Positions 44,206 to 55,128 of a DNA stretch of 64,000 nucleotides are shown here, in pieces (positions within the stretch are counted from its first letter, which is position 1; the number at the start of each line of letters is the position of its first letter). A model generated the notes under the pieces. The model ran no database searches. It was not told where the DNA came from and saw only the letters and a list, made by a program, of their open reading frames with translations. This DNA comes from Lasiosphaeria ovina (lineage: Eukaryota > Ascomycota > Sordariomycetes > Sordariales > Lasiosphaeriaceae), in the NCBI GenBank assembly GCA_033439765.1, contig JAULSN010000007.1, positions 1,178,001 to 1,242,000 of the forward strand, given 5' to 3'. A program made the position numbers and the translations under genes.

Positions 44206-45000
44206 TTTGATAAGGGGGGGCGGTGGTGGTTGTGGTGGAGCGTTGAGATAGGGTGATGATGACGACATGTGTAATAAGTGAGAGCGTGAGCATGAGCGTA
44301 AACGTGAATGCAAGTGTGAGCGTAAGTGTGAGTGTGAATATAAGTGCAAGTGTGCAGCGGCGTGACTGCAATGCCTCGGCATATCACGGGGACTTGCGGC
44401 GACGGCGACGGCGACGGCTGCGAGACATCTCGGTCTTGGGACGGAGGTGATGAGGATAAATGGCGGACCCCACATTTTACCCACGGTGCAGGTTTAACGC
44501 TACAGCAGGGAGCAGGCGCAATCAAGAGATGGCTGCAGATATCCCGGCTCGAAGACCTTTTTTTTTTGTATCTGTACCTTACATGTCGCCATGTGTGAAT
44601 GAGTGAATGCGACACGCCAGGTGCCCGCCCAGTTTGGATGGCCGACCAAGGCTGGCCAATTGCAGCCGCAGCACCGCGTATAAATACCAAGTATACTCCG
44701 AATAAATCCCCAAAAGGGGGAGCGGCTACGCCCTCGGCGCAATAACTACACAGGCCGGCCCATCCCATAATTCCATGGCCTTGTGCCTGCACAGCTGCGG
44801 CGTGCCGCTCTACACCAACCTCTGTTTTATTTTATTTTTGTTTTCGTGATGCAAAGGGTATCATCTATGTGGCCCATGGAACCCCAGACCTCCGAATCGG
44901 AAAGAAGCAAACCGCCAAACGCCGCCCCCCGAGAATACGCCCGTGTTTCAAACCTGCAAACTCAAATCACCTAAGCTTATTGGCAATACAAGACGCGCAA
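44206..45000. other. Intergenic, HAD promoter and TFG2 3' side
   Basis: Contains a degenerate GTGAGC/GTGAAT-type hexamer array (about 44279-44355) and a TATAAATA at about 44680. No coding gene supported. Confidence 0.5.
44279..44355 (+). repeat. Degenerate GTGAGCGTAA-type array
   Basis: Twelve or so imperfect 6-mers of form (G/A)TG(A/T)(G/A)(C/T). Located in the HAD-gene promoter. Confidence 0.6.
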
Positions 45001-46260
45001 CTAAATGACGACGTCTTCCATCTGCACGTCGTCGTCGTCGTCGTCGTCGGATGCCAGGTCTTCGTTCAGCTTTGGAGCGACCCCCTCGCCCTTGGGCTGG
45101 GAGCGGTTTTTGAGAATCATGTCTGCGTATCCGGGCTTCAAAGACCACGTGTTGGCATAAGGTCCAGACCGGTGTAGAAGCGCAATCTTCTCCAGCGTCT
45201 GCCGAATAAAGGCCTCCGGCTGCGGGATCCTACCCCGGAGCGCCTTGATCGCCCAGTACTTGTACTGCGAGAAGCAGTCGGCAATCCTGTCCAGAAGCTT
45301 CTGCTCTTCCCAGCGAGCCACCTTGTTCTCCATCTTCTTCGCCTTGGTCGGCTTCTCCTTTGTTTTCTAGACGCCCTTGTGTCAGCATTGCAGCACAAGC
45401 ACAAAATGAAAAGGAAGCATACGATGAAGTTGTCCAGGCTCTGGTTGCTGTTGAGCCCATTGGGCGGCAGGCCCGATTTGACGAGGTTGGTTTTCCTCGC
45501 TGCGTTGTCGGCCTCTTTCGAAATGCTCGACATGTACACGTCGGTTTCGATATTTTGCTCCGGCACACATGCTACCTCATGTTTGACAGTGCCGGTGATG
45601 GCGGTTTTCTCTGGGAAAAGGGTCAGCAGAATGTCTCTGGAGCGACAGGTCGGGCTGCTTCTTACTAGGGATAGCCCGTCGAGTGTACGGGACAAATCTC
45701 TTGCCCCGCTCCTGCGGTGGCTGCGGCTCGGCCATCTTCTGCTGCTGCTGACGTAGGAGGTGAGCCGGAATGCCCTGGGCAATAGCTGCCGCCTTCTCCT
45801 TGTTCTTGACGGCATAGCTTGGCAGATCTTGTTCGCTGAAGATGAATGTGTTGTTGACTTCGTGGTTGGTGATGTCCATGTTGTACTCTTTTGGTATGCT
45901 CTGGTGTTGTGCGAGGTCTGACCGAAGCAGCATTTGAAGTTTCTGTAAATAGGTACATACGCATGTTTAGTATTCCAATCATTGTCTATAGGCAATCCAT
46001 CACCGGGCGCGGCTGACCAGGTTCCCGTTGGCGTCTTGCCACTGGCGAATCCGCCCAATCTTGATCTCGGCATCCTCGTCGAGCTTAGCCCACGCCTGCC
46101 ACACGTAGGCAGGGAGACGCGCCAGGTACATGCGCCCATAAGGGTTGTTCTCGACGTTGGTGTCAAAGAAGTCGAGGTCGGTTGACTCGTCGAGCTCGTC
46201 GTCGGCAAAGGGCGACTCGGCGACGTCGCGCTCCGGCTTCGCGTTTGCCGGTTCGGCCAT
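45001..46260 (-). CDS. TFG2: TFIIF beta subunit (RAP30/Tfg2)
   Basis: Four exons: 46260-46018, 45942-45666, 45610-45423 and 45366-45001 give 357 residues in one frame. The N-terminal dimerisation domain begins with YGRMYLARLPAYVWQAW and EIKIGRIRQWQD. The middle includes HEVNNTFIFSEQDLP and RFVPYTRRAIPKKTAITGTV. The C-terminal winged helix reads LLDRIADCFSQYKYWAIKAL...IALLHRSGPYANTWSLKPGY, followed by an acidic tail (ASDDDDDDDVQMED). TFIIF beta pairs with TFIIF alpha at RNA polymerase II pre-initiation complexes. The first donor must be GTCAGC to keep phase, since the stronger GTGATG nearby gives a wrong frame. The other introns are standard. It is divergent with the CCCH gene. Confidence 0.93.
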
Positions 46261-47023
46261 CTTCTTGAGCTTGCAAGCGTAGTCCGCGCGACCGTGGGCT
46301 GACTGGAATGATCTTTGCACGTGCTGAGTGGCTTGTTTAGTGTATGGCGAAGTGCGCGGTGCAGGATGTGGTTGTTTCCAGGTTGCCGGAAAACACTGCG
46401 AAATGCGGTTGCGAGAAAGCAAGCACTGAAGTGCAGGCAGTTGAAAGACGCTGAGGTCGATAAAGTGGGGCTCGGGCGGAATAAAGTGGAGATCTTATCC
46501 CTACCAGCGCCAGGGAATCGGCAGGGCGCAACCGTCATCTTTCTTCTTCATCACAGGCGATATTTCTTTGTTCATCCATTCCCGTCGTCAAGTCCTCCGG
46601 AGCAGGAAAAGAATCAATTCACACTCCCATCACCATTGCCGATATCTCTCGGCTACAGCACAGGGTATATTCTTGCCGCTTCTCCATTTTCTTCCTCTCC
46701 GAGGCGCTCTTTTCGATCTCGTTTGCGGTCGGATTTGGTTGCACGGCCTTGTCTGCGGGGCAAGGAAGGTCCTGCTTCCTAGGTTCCCCAGGACATTATT
46801 GGGCGGATTTAGCGCGCGTTCACTTGAAAGTCGACCGAGTATTTTCGCCCTCAGCTCACCCGACATCTCCTTCAAATTCTCCCTCCCGCACCCCAAACGA
46901 ACGCGTTCCTTCCTCACCCTCGTCCCCTCCCCCACAATACTTAGCACTGCCTGTATATACCCATCCCCCTTCGTCAATTGCGTCCATTCCAACGAGATAG
47001 GAAACCAAGGGTCTGCCGCGCAA
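46261..47023. promoter_or_regulatory. Shared divergent promoter region, TFG2 and CCCH gene
   Basis: 763 bp between the start codons of two divergent nuclear genes. It is pyrimidine-rich on the CCCH-gene side (leader with TCTTCTTCATCAC). No other gene, so a bidirectional promoter is inferred. Confidence 0.55.
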
Positions 47024-48544
47024 ATGTCGGAGGAAGATCAGGAAATTATGGCGCGGATCAGCCGTGTCGCTGGCCACATCAATCGCCACAAGACTCAGCA
47101 GGCAGGGTTCAGTCCGGTGCACGGCGCCCGACCTCAGCAGAATCGCGGGTTTGGAGCCTCGGGCTCGTGGCACCGTGGAGGCCATCCATACCGCGGCCAT
47201 TACAGCCCCCGCGTGCAGCCCGTCCATCGCCACCGATCACTCGTCCTTAACAACACGTCGCAATCCAGCAACGCCAACCCCAGCGACCCAGAGTCGGCAA
47301 CCGCGTCGGACGCGTCCAGCCCTTCGTGGGTTACCAAAACCGACCGCCATCTTCAGTTGATCAACACTTCGATTTACGAGAAGGAGACGCAGGCACGGAC
47401 GCGAGCCATCGAGCAAACACGCCGCCAAAAGCAAACGGCCAGAGATGAGCGTGAGCGAACTAAACTAATCAAACATTTACATCGCATGGCAAATGTTGCT
47501 AGCACAGGATCCGGACAGGCGAGCGACCAGGCGCCCGCGGGCAAGTACGAGCTTGCCGTCCAGGGCATTCGCTTCCTCGTCGCCAAGAACGGCAGCAAGC
47601 TTGTCAAAGTTCCAGGTGCGTCAGGATCTCGGCTGCAATGCTCGTCACATGCGCTCACACGTGCGGATCTAGGTGACGGCAACTCGGCAAAGGCGACGCC
47701 AAAGATGGCGGTCGTCGGAGGGGTCAAATTCTACCGAAGCAAGAACGGGAACCTCTACCGACACGGAATCGTGAAGGCCCAGCGGTATGTGCGTCCGGGT
47801 TTTCGCGCGCAACAACTGACGCGAGCGTCTGGTAGACAAGCCGGAGCGGTAAAGAAGGTCGACGTGCCTTGCAAAGCGTTCTCCATGACCGGTAACTCCA
47901 TTGTCCCCAACAAACTACGAGGCCCGAGACCATGTCGGATCGACTGGGATTCGGTAAGTCCGCGAACCCCCACTGACGCAGCCACAGGTTCCTGCACGAT
48001 CGGGCCGCGATGCCGGTACATCCACGACCCGGAGAAGGTAGCTGCTTGCAAGGATTACTTACAGCAAGGGGAGTGCGCCAACGGAGAGTCGTGTGATCTC
48101 TCGCATGACATCAAGGCGGAGCGAGCGCCGACTTGCCTGCACTTTGTGCGAGACAGTTGCACCAAGCCTCACTGCAGATATGCTCACGTGAAAGTGTCTC
48201 CAGCTGCCCCGGTATGTCGAGCGTTTGGACTCTACGGCTACTGCGACAAGGGCGCCAGCTGCCCTGACCGCCATGCTTTTGAGTGCCCTGACTTCAGCAA
48301 CACGGGCGTCTGTAAATCCAAGGGCTGTAAGCTGCCCCACCGGGAGAGGGCAAGCGTCCTCCGCAGAGCGACCAACGCCCGAGAGGTATCCGGAGACGAC
48401 GAGATGGAGGATGTCTCGAGCGACGACGACGGAGAGTCGGTGAACAGCGACGACGTGGACTCTGACGAGGTCGACGAGTTCATTGGCCAAGACGAGACGG
48501 GCGGTCTCGAGTTCTCGGAGCAGAAAGACTTCATCGAACTGTGA
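47024..48544 (+). CDS. Five-CCCH zinc-finger protein, ZC3H3/Red5-like
   Basis: Spliced exons 47024-47615, 47673-47891 and 47988-48544 give 455 residues. Both introns have lengths divisible by three and contain no stop, so unspliced sequence also reads open. Splicing of the second (GTAACT...CTGAC...ACAG) is needed to build finger 1 (CKAFSMTG joined to SCTIGPRCRYIH). Fingers 2-5 follow directly: CKDYLQQGECANGESCDLSH, CLHFVRDSCTKPHCRYAH, CRAFGLYGYCDKGASCPDRH, CPDFSNTGVCKSKGCKLPH. This five-finger order is that of animal ZC3H3 and fission yeast Red5, nuclear RNA factors in poly(A) RNA surveillance and export. The N-terminus is disordered with one charged helix; the C-terminus is acidic. The ATG at 47024 is preferred because upstream residues look like leader sequence. 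Confidence 0.88.
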   Translation: MSEEDQEIMARISRVAGHINRHKTQQAGFSPVHGARPQQNRGFGASGSWHRGGHPYRGHYSPRVQPVHRHRSLVLNNTSQSSNANPSDPESATASDASSPSWVTKTDRHLQLINTSIYEKETQARTRAIEQTRRQKQTARDERERTKLIKHLHRMANVASTGSGQASDQAPAGKYELAVQGIRFLVAKNGSKLVKVPGASGSRLQCSSHALTRADLGDGNSAKATPKMAVVGGVKFYRSKNGNLYRHGIVKAQRYVRPGFRAQQLTRASGRQAGAVKKVDVPCKAFSMTGNSIVPNKLRGPRPCRIDWDSVSPRTPTDAATGSCTIGPRCRYIHDPEKVAACKDYLQQGECANGESCDLSHDIKAERAPTCLHFVRDSCTKPHCRYAHVKVSPAAPVCRAFGLYGYCDKGASCPDRHAFECPDFSNTGVCKSKGCKLPHRERASVLRRATNAREVSGDDEMEDVSSDDDGESVNSDDVDSDEVDEFIGQDETGGLEFSEQKDFIEL

Positions 48545-50160
48545 TGGTGACAGTCTGCGCGCCCCCCTACCTAGTTCCTTCGCTTTGCGCTTTGCTCGCC
48601 GGCTCTTTTGCTTCGTTCCTCGATACCCATTTGGCATTTTTCCCTTGCAAGTTCTCTTTTGATGGAGAGAAAAAGAGGCAGGACGGGCTGACCACAAGAT
48701 CTGTGGTATACGCGGGCACGGAAGTGTGCTGCACCTTGCTTGACGGACGCCTTTGACGTGAAGTCATGGGCGCCGGACGAGGAAGAAGATACGAGTTATG
48801 TCTAGGTGCCTACCATAGAATCCGTAGAGGATTAATGAAAATTTTGTACTGTATCGTGATGGCGTGTCTTGTCTTTCGTGACTAGGGGTACGACATGAGC
48901 CGAAGCTTCGGCGACCGTTTTCCTGTTTGGCTTTGATCTTGACGGGTGAAACCCCTCCCTCCCCCGAACCCCGCCCTACAGCTCGGCACGCCGCAGCGTG
49001 GTCTGCCGTGCTTGGCTCTCTTGGGCATGGCGGACGGATGCTATACCCGGGCCGGCTGATCGTATGTACCTAGGTGTATGCGCACACGTCGTGTAACAGT
49101 CCAAGGTGTTGACTGCCCGCGCTGCTACTAACCTACCTTAACCTCTATTCCTTAGGTACCTTGACTGCCTGCCTGAGCTACCATCCATCGAGCCATCCAC
49201 CCATCCACCCATCCAATATCCCACACCACGCCACGCTGTGTCTACGGTTCTCCATTACTAGAGACGAAGGAAAGATGGATGGGTGGATGACCAATACTAG
49301 CGTCAGCTCCCCCTCCACGCTTTATCGTCACTTCTTTCTTCCTCTTCGGGCCAGGGGTGTGTGTGTCTTTGGGGGCTGCATGGATACTGATATCCGTCCC
49401 CTTTTCCCCGCTTCCATGTCCGTCTGTCTTCTGTCTATTCCCGTATCTTGTCTCCTTTTTCGGCTGGGTTCCTTTTGCGGCGTGGGATGGTTTCGATGGG
49501 GGGTCTGATGGTTAGGTATGTCGGTAGGTACCGAGAGTCGAGGGTGGTGGTTCCCTGGGTATTATGCCGCCCCGGGTATTCAGTCACGTACGTGTTCGTT
49601 GAGGTAAGGGGAAAAGGGAACGAGGCGGACTTCCGGCAGACGGCTTGTTGGTTCGTTCGTTGGTCACATCCATACCCCAAAACATCCCCCCCTCATGGTC
49701 TACAGTCTATACCGATATCGATCGAGTCTACTTTATATAGCTCCCACCACCCCACTCCACTCTGCTACCCTTGGGAGGCGGGATATAACGTGTTCTCCCT
49801 GTACTGTGCTCGACTGTATGTGCTAGTAGTCTATATACATATATAGAGAGAGAGAGGTTATATAGCTAGCTATCTCCGAATCCCTCCCCAGGCCCATCCT
49901 CCAATTTGCCTTCATCCCTACCTCGGACTCGTTCCAATCCTTTATAACTGTGTGTATCCGAGGAGATGGGAACCCGTCTTCAACAGATTGAATAAATACC
50001 CCGAAGCAGCACGTTATTTTCTTTGTTTTTGGGACATACATTATCTGTTTATTCTGTGCCTGGTACCAAGGGGAGGGGAATAGGAAAATAACGGAGGATT
50101 ATATATAACAAGTCTGACCGTGTCCGGCGAGACGAAGAGACGGACGGACGGACACGAGAG
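48545..50160. other. Intergenic, CCCH gene to monooxygenase
   Basis: No gene seen. It contains 3' UTR sequence, a CCATCCAT repeat near 49188-49212, TAGGTA motifs (49070, 49515) and an AT-rich TATATA/AGAGAG patch at 49830-49865 in the monooxygenase promoter. Confidence 0.5.
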
Positions 50161-50455
50161 ATGGCTGCTGCTGCCCCCAACGGCAACGGCAACGGCAACG
50201 GCAACTCCCACCATGCCGCCGCTGCCGAGGATGACACACCGCCCTTGTTCACCCTCAAGCCCGTCCCCGTCGAGAACCTGCGCCCACTGCGCGTCGTCGT
50301 CGTCGGCGCCGGGTTCGCGGGCATCCTGGCCGCTATCAGGTGGGTACCTACCTAGCTAGGCAGATGGGTTCCCATGGTGGTGGTGGTGGTGGAAAGAAGG
50401 ACAAAGAGAAAGAGATATATATATATATATCTTTTGAAGTCGTGGGAGTGGTATG

Positions 50456-50507
<52 letters not shown>

Positions 50508-51654
50508 AGCGAGCGCTAAGACAGGACGAAACTAGGATACCCGAGAAGCTGCGCAACATCGACCTGACCGTGTACGAGAAGAACGGCGGTGTTGGCGGCG
50601 TCTGGTATGTAGGAGGAGCAGCGCGGCAGCGTTTGTGCCATCTTGAGCCCCTTTGGAAAGGCAGCCAGACTTGAGCTGCCTCCTCCCCCTAACTTCCTAG
50701 ACTTTTTGCTGACCAGCGGGGTGGAATTTGCGTGTTATCTAGGTTACTGAACAAATATCCTGGTATGTACACCATAACCCCCTGAGAAGGAAAAAAAAAA
50801 CGAAGAGCTGGAACTAAGGGGGCTAACAAGACACACAGGCGTCGCTTGCGACATCCCATGTACGTGCTGCCCCCTTTACTATTACCATCCACCACCAGAC
50901 AAAAAACACGTCCAGGCCGGTTGACACAGCCCCTCGCATAAAAAGCCCACTCGTACCAGTACTCGTTCGCGCCTAACCCGCGCTGGTCCAACCTCTACGC
51001 GCCCGGCAGCGAGATCCGGAAGTACCTCGAGGACGTGGCGGCCAAGTTCGGCGCCACGCGCTTCATCAAGACGGCGCACGAGGTCGAGCACTGCGCCTGG
51101 GACGCCGCCGCGAAGCAGTGGTCCGTGTCCCCCCCCTCTCTCCTTTTATCTGTTTGTGCGCCTCGGGTTTAGGAACGAGGTGAGTGCATGTATACATGGT
51201 AGCTTTGCTGAATACTGTTCACGGCGGCGCAGGAAGATCCGGGTAAAGAACCTCGCCACGGGGGCCTCGTTCGACGACGCGGCGCACGTCGTGGTGACGG
51301 CGCGCGGGCAGCTCAACCAGGCCAAGTGGCCGGCGATCCCGGGGCTCGACAAGTTCCCGGGCAAGGTCATGCACTCGGGGGAGTGGGACGAGAGGTCAGC
51401 TGTCCCCCATCTCACGCAGCAGACAATAGGGGGTGGCTTCGGTGTGCTGACTTCGACAACAGCTACGACTTCCGCAACAAAAAGATCGGCGTCGTCGGCA
51501 ACGGGAGCAGCGCCATCCAGATCATCCCGAGCCTGCAAAAGGTCGAGGGCGCGTCGCTGACGTGCTTCATGCGCTCGCCGACGTGGATCTCGTCGGCCTT
51601 TGGCGACCAGGCCATGGCGCTGCTCGGCCTCGACCCGGCGGCCACGGCGTGTGA

Positions 51655-51685
<31 letters not shown>

Positions 51686-52778
51686 TCCCCCATCACAAAA
51701 CACCCTCAAGAGAAAAAAGAAACTGACAAGAAACCGGAGGACCATAAATAAAACAGTCACGCAAGAGCAGCGCGACACGCTCGCGGCCGACGCAGCACAG
51801 TACCTGCAGTTCCGCAAAGTGTTCGAGGACGGCGGCAACCTGATCCACGAGTCGACCATCCTCAAAGCGCGGATGCAGACCGAGGTGGAGGCCGTGTTCC
51901 GGGCCGGCATGGCTTCGGCGCTGGCGGGAAACCCAGCGCTGGCCGCGGCGCTGATCCCTAACTTCGCGCCGGGGTGCCGGCGGCTGACGCCCGGCAGGGG
52001 GTTCCTCGAGGCGCTGCTCGCGGAGAATGTCGAGACGGTTTTCGGGGACGGGATTGTCTGTGCTGGTGGATCTGAAGGATCAGAAGGGGGAAAGGGAGTG
52101 GTGGAGCTGGCCTCGGGGCGGCAAGTGACAAACGTCGACGTGCTGGTCTGCGCGACGGGGTTCCACGTGTCGGCGCCGCCGAGCTTCGAGGTGGTCGGGC
52201 GGGGCGGGCAGACGCTCGCACAGCGGTGGGCGGCGCTGCCCGAGAGCTACCTGTCGGTGGCGGTGGACGGGTTCCCCAACTACCTGATGATGTTTGGGCC
52301 CAACTCGGCGATCGGGTTCGGCAGCCTGACCAAGATCCTCGAGGCCGAGGCCGACTACGTGGTGGCGGCGATCCGCAAGCTGCAGAAGGAAGACTACGCG
52401 GCCATGGAGCCCAAGGCGGCGCGCGTGCGCGACTTCTCGGCCTACGTGGCCGCTTATTTTCGTAATACCGTCTACCTCGACGACTGCCGCAGCTGGTACC
52501 GCCGCGGCGGCCACATTGTTGGCCTGTGGCCCGGGTCGACGCTGCACGCGCTCGAGGCGCTGCGGTCGCCGCGCTGGGAGGACTGGGTTTATGAGGCCGC
52601 CAGAGACCCAGAAGACGGGGGGTCTGACAACGCGCTGCGCTGGCTCGGCAACGGCTGGAGCACGGCGCAGACCAGCGGCGACCCTTCGTGGTACATCAAC
52701 CCGGACGAGGTCGAGATTCCATACGGCAGCAGGCCCGAGGAGAACCCTCGTTACAAGGCGCGGCCGTGGTCGTACTGA
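50161..52778 (+). CDS. Flavin monooxygenase, Baeyer-Villiger type
   Basis: Eight exons: 50161-50339, about 50536-50604, 50743-50762, 50839-50859, 50946-51120, 51233-51394, 51463-51650 and 51757-52778 (611 residues). An alternative acceptor for exon 2 at 50521 keeps frame and adds five. The FAD-binding VVVVGAGFAGILAAIR lies near residues 45-60. The BVMO fingerprint FPGKVMHSGEWDE follows NQAKWPAIPGLDK, and the NADPH Rossmann motif is VVGNGSSAIQIIP. The order DVLVCATGFHVSAPP and NYLMMFGPNSAIG is typical of fungal BVMO-like proteins annotated as StcW-like. Such enzymes insert oxygen next to ketones in secondary or catabolic metabolism. No cluster partners are visible. Substrate unknown. Confidence 0.9.
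50457..50505 (+). repeat. (TG)n microsatellite in intron 1
   Basis: About 24 TG units just before the acceptor of the monooxygenase's first intron, where they may serve as the polypyrimidine-like tract. Confidence 0.9.
51656..51684 (+). repeat. 29-nt poly-C run at an intron donor
   Basis: Uninterrupted C run beginning five bases after the GTGAG donor of intron 7 in the monooxygenase. Length probably variable. Confidence 0.9.
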
Positions 52779-53398
52779 GATGCGCCCGTGGCTTTGGGGT
52801 TTTAACGGAGACAGTTATTTGCTTAAAAAAAAGGGGGGCTAAGGAATAATTGAGATCAACTATACTCGTTTGAGATCTTGTAGAGTTGAAATCTTGCAGA
52901 GCTGAAATTTTGTCTTTCATGTCAACACCTTGAAGGGGGCCGAGGCAGAAAAGAGGCCAGGAGCAGGGGTGAAATCAGGGCAAGAAATTTGGCAGTACAC
53001 CCTTTCAGACCGAATTTCACCAGCGACTCATCCGTCTAGAAACTGGCATGAATGAAATGGCTCCTAGATTCCTAAGGCAGGCAGTAAGCATGGCGCCAGT
53101 CAGTGACAATCTTGCCAAACTAGGCGAGAGGAAAGAAGTGTCTATACAGTTTGTGCACGAACTGATCTGAGCGCCATTACTGCCGCGAGGTGAGAGAAAG
53201 TGAGACAACTTCACGCGCACTGCAGTCGGGATATAGTACCTCGTTAGAAAAAAGAATCAACTTTTTGCTGCATATCGCATCCGCAGGCTACATGTCGTTT
53301 CTGGTCATGCCGATCCCAACCAACAACACCAAAGGGGCCGGGGAATTCCCCACAGCTGCCGTCTCAGGCTGGATACAGAAAAACGCCAAGAAGCCGCT
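52779..53398. other. Convergent intergenic region
   Basis: 3' regions of the monooxygenase and ARPC2 genes. No gene seen. Confidence 0.6.
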
Positions 53399-54655
53399 TT
53401 AAACACCCTGTTTGAACGTCCTTCCGCTTGCCGTCTTGCGTTCCTTTTCTTCGCTGTCGGGCCTCGCTCTCCGTAGAACTGTGGGCGCGTGGTGTCAGCG
53501 ACAACAAGATGCCGACTCCGGAAAAGGGGGTTGGAGGACACACCTTGCAGAAAGTCTGCCGTCCGCCGTCTCATACGAGAGTGGATATATGCCTTAGGAA
53601 GTAAGAGAGTTTAAGCATGCGATCAACTTTCCGGAAACTGGGAAGAAGTCGCCTACCTTGGAAGCCTTGATGTGGTAGTGGAAGTAGTCGCGGAAGGTCT
53701 GGATGTGCGAGATGACGTCGGGCATGCGCTGGGGCGTGAGGTGGCGAGGAAACAGAACTGGCCGACTTCTCGTCAGCACTCGGATGAAAAAAAGGGGGGT
53801 TCCGTCTTGTAGTACATACCAAAGGTGACATATCCAACCTCTCCGGTGCCCGTGTTGTTGACGCCGGGCACGCCTTGCAGCTCGAGGGGGGGGTCGTTGC
53901 GGAAAAGGACCTGGGGGGCGTTCTGGATGGCGCGGCGGCGGGCGTCGACGAACTCCTGGATGAAGACCTTGCCGTAGACACGGTCCGTCTCCTCGCGGAA
54001 GATGGTGCTGAAGATGACGGTGACGCGGTCGTGGCTGGCCTTGACGTAGATGGCCTCCTCCTCGCGGTACTGGATGGCCTTGACCGTGCCTCCCTCGCGC
54101 ACACCCTGGGGGGCCTCCTCAGACGTGAACTTGGCGGCCTCCTCGCGCAGGCGGTAGTGCTCCTGGTAGGCCTGCTCGAAGGGGGCGGCCATGGCGTTGC
54201 GCTTGAGCAGGGAGATCTTGTTGACCAGCTCGTCGCGCGCCTCTTTCTCGGCGGGCAGGTTGTCGAGGTCGACGACGACGGAGAAGTCGTAGCCGATCTC
54301 GGGGGCGACGACGTAGGGGCCGTACTCGCGGTTGAGGACCTGCTCGGCGCCGTAGCGCACGAGATCCTTGTAGCAGCGGATCTGCAGCGACACCATGATC
54401 TTAGACTTGGACTCGGGCGTCGAGATGTGGAAGATGACGCCGTCAAAGTCGGACACGGTCTGGTCGATGGACACGGGCGGCGCTCTGGAAGTTGTCAGAA
54501 GTCAGTCAGTTGTTCTCAACTCCGAGCCACGAAACGGCCAAGGAATGGCCATGCCGTCATCAGCACAAGGGAGACAAATGCAAGCATAATTACCCAGAGA
54601 ACCGCTCCGTGAGCACCGCCTGTATTAGCACATTCTGGTAGTCGAGCAGCAGCAT
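53399..54655 (-). CDS. ARPC2: Arp2/3 complex subunit 2 (ARPC2/Arc35)
   Basis: Five exons: 54655-54594, 54484-53820, 53757-53657, 53592-53544 and 53478-53399 give 318 residues and an exact stop. Characteristic stretches are MLLLDYQNVLIQAVLTERF, SDFDGVIFHISTPESKSKIM, a central KASHDRVTVIFSTIFREETD with GKVFIQEFVDARR, and the C-terminal block LFPRHLTPQRMPDVISHIQ, FRDYFHYHIKASK, AYIHSRMRRRTADFLQ. With ARPC4 it forms the core of the Arp2/3 complex, contacting the mother actin filament in branched networks (endocytic patches in fungi). All introns are GT-AG. It is divergent with UTP12. Confidence 0.96.
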
Positions 54656-55128
54656 CGTTGCTCAATTGCGCCGCGGGCCGGCCTTGTACTGTTGCTGTTG
54701 CTGTCGACGATGAGGGCGGTGGTGAGGCGGCGACCGTTGTCCTGAGGTGGGAAGGCTGACGATGCGTGCTTTGCTGCGGAGAGAGTACTGTGTGCATACC
54801 CCAAGGACCCTAACCCCTGCAACTCCCGAACGTTACGGGAACCCCTGTTGGGGAGCTGCCCCGCAGTGAAGTTACCCACCGCATACGTGACCGCTGTAGT
54901 TGAGGCCACAGCACCAAAGCCCAGGACATGGAGCAGGAACCTTGGTGGGTGAAGTGCTGTGCTGTGGCTGGTGCAAATTCTTATCTTATCGCAGCAAAAA
55001 AAAAAAAAAGGTCGCGGAACTCGAAATCGCATCGCACCCCACCAGGATGCTAATGGACGACGACGCACTGACAACTGCGCTTGCCGTCAAACTCGGGGAT
55101 TGACTGTTTCTGCCATCGCATCGCCAAC
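54656..55128. promoter_or_regulatory. Divergent promoter, ARPC2 and UTP12
   Basis: 473 bp between two divergent start codons with no room for another gene; a shared bidirectional promoter is inferred. Includes a 13-A run at about 54996. Confidence 0.6.
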
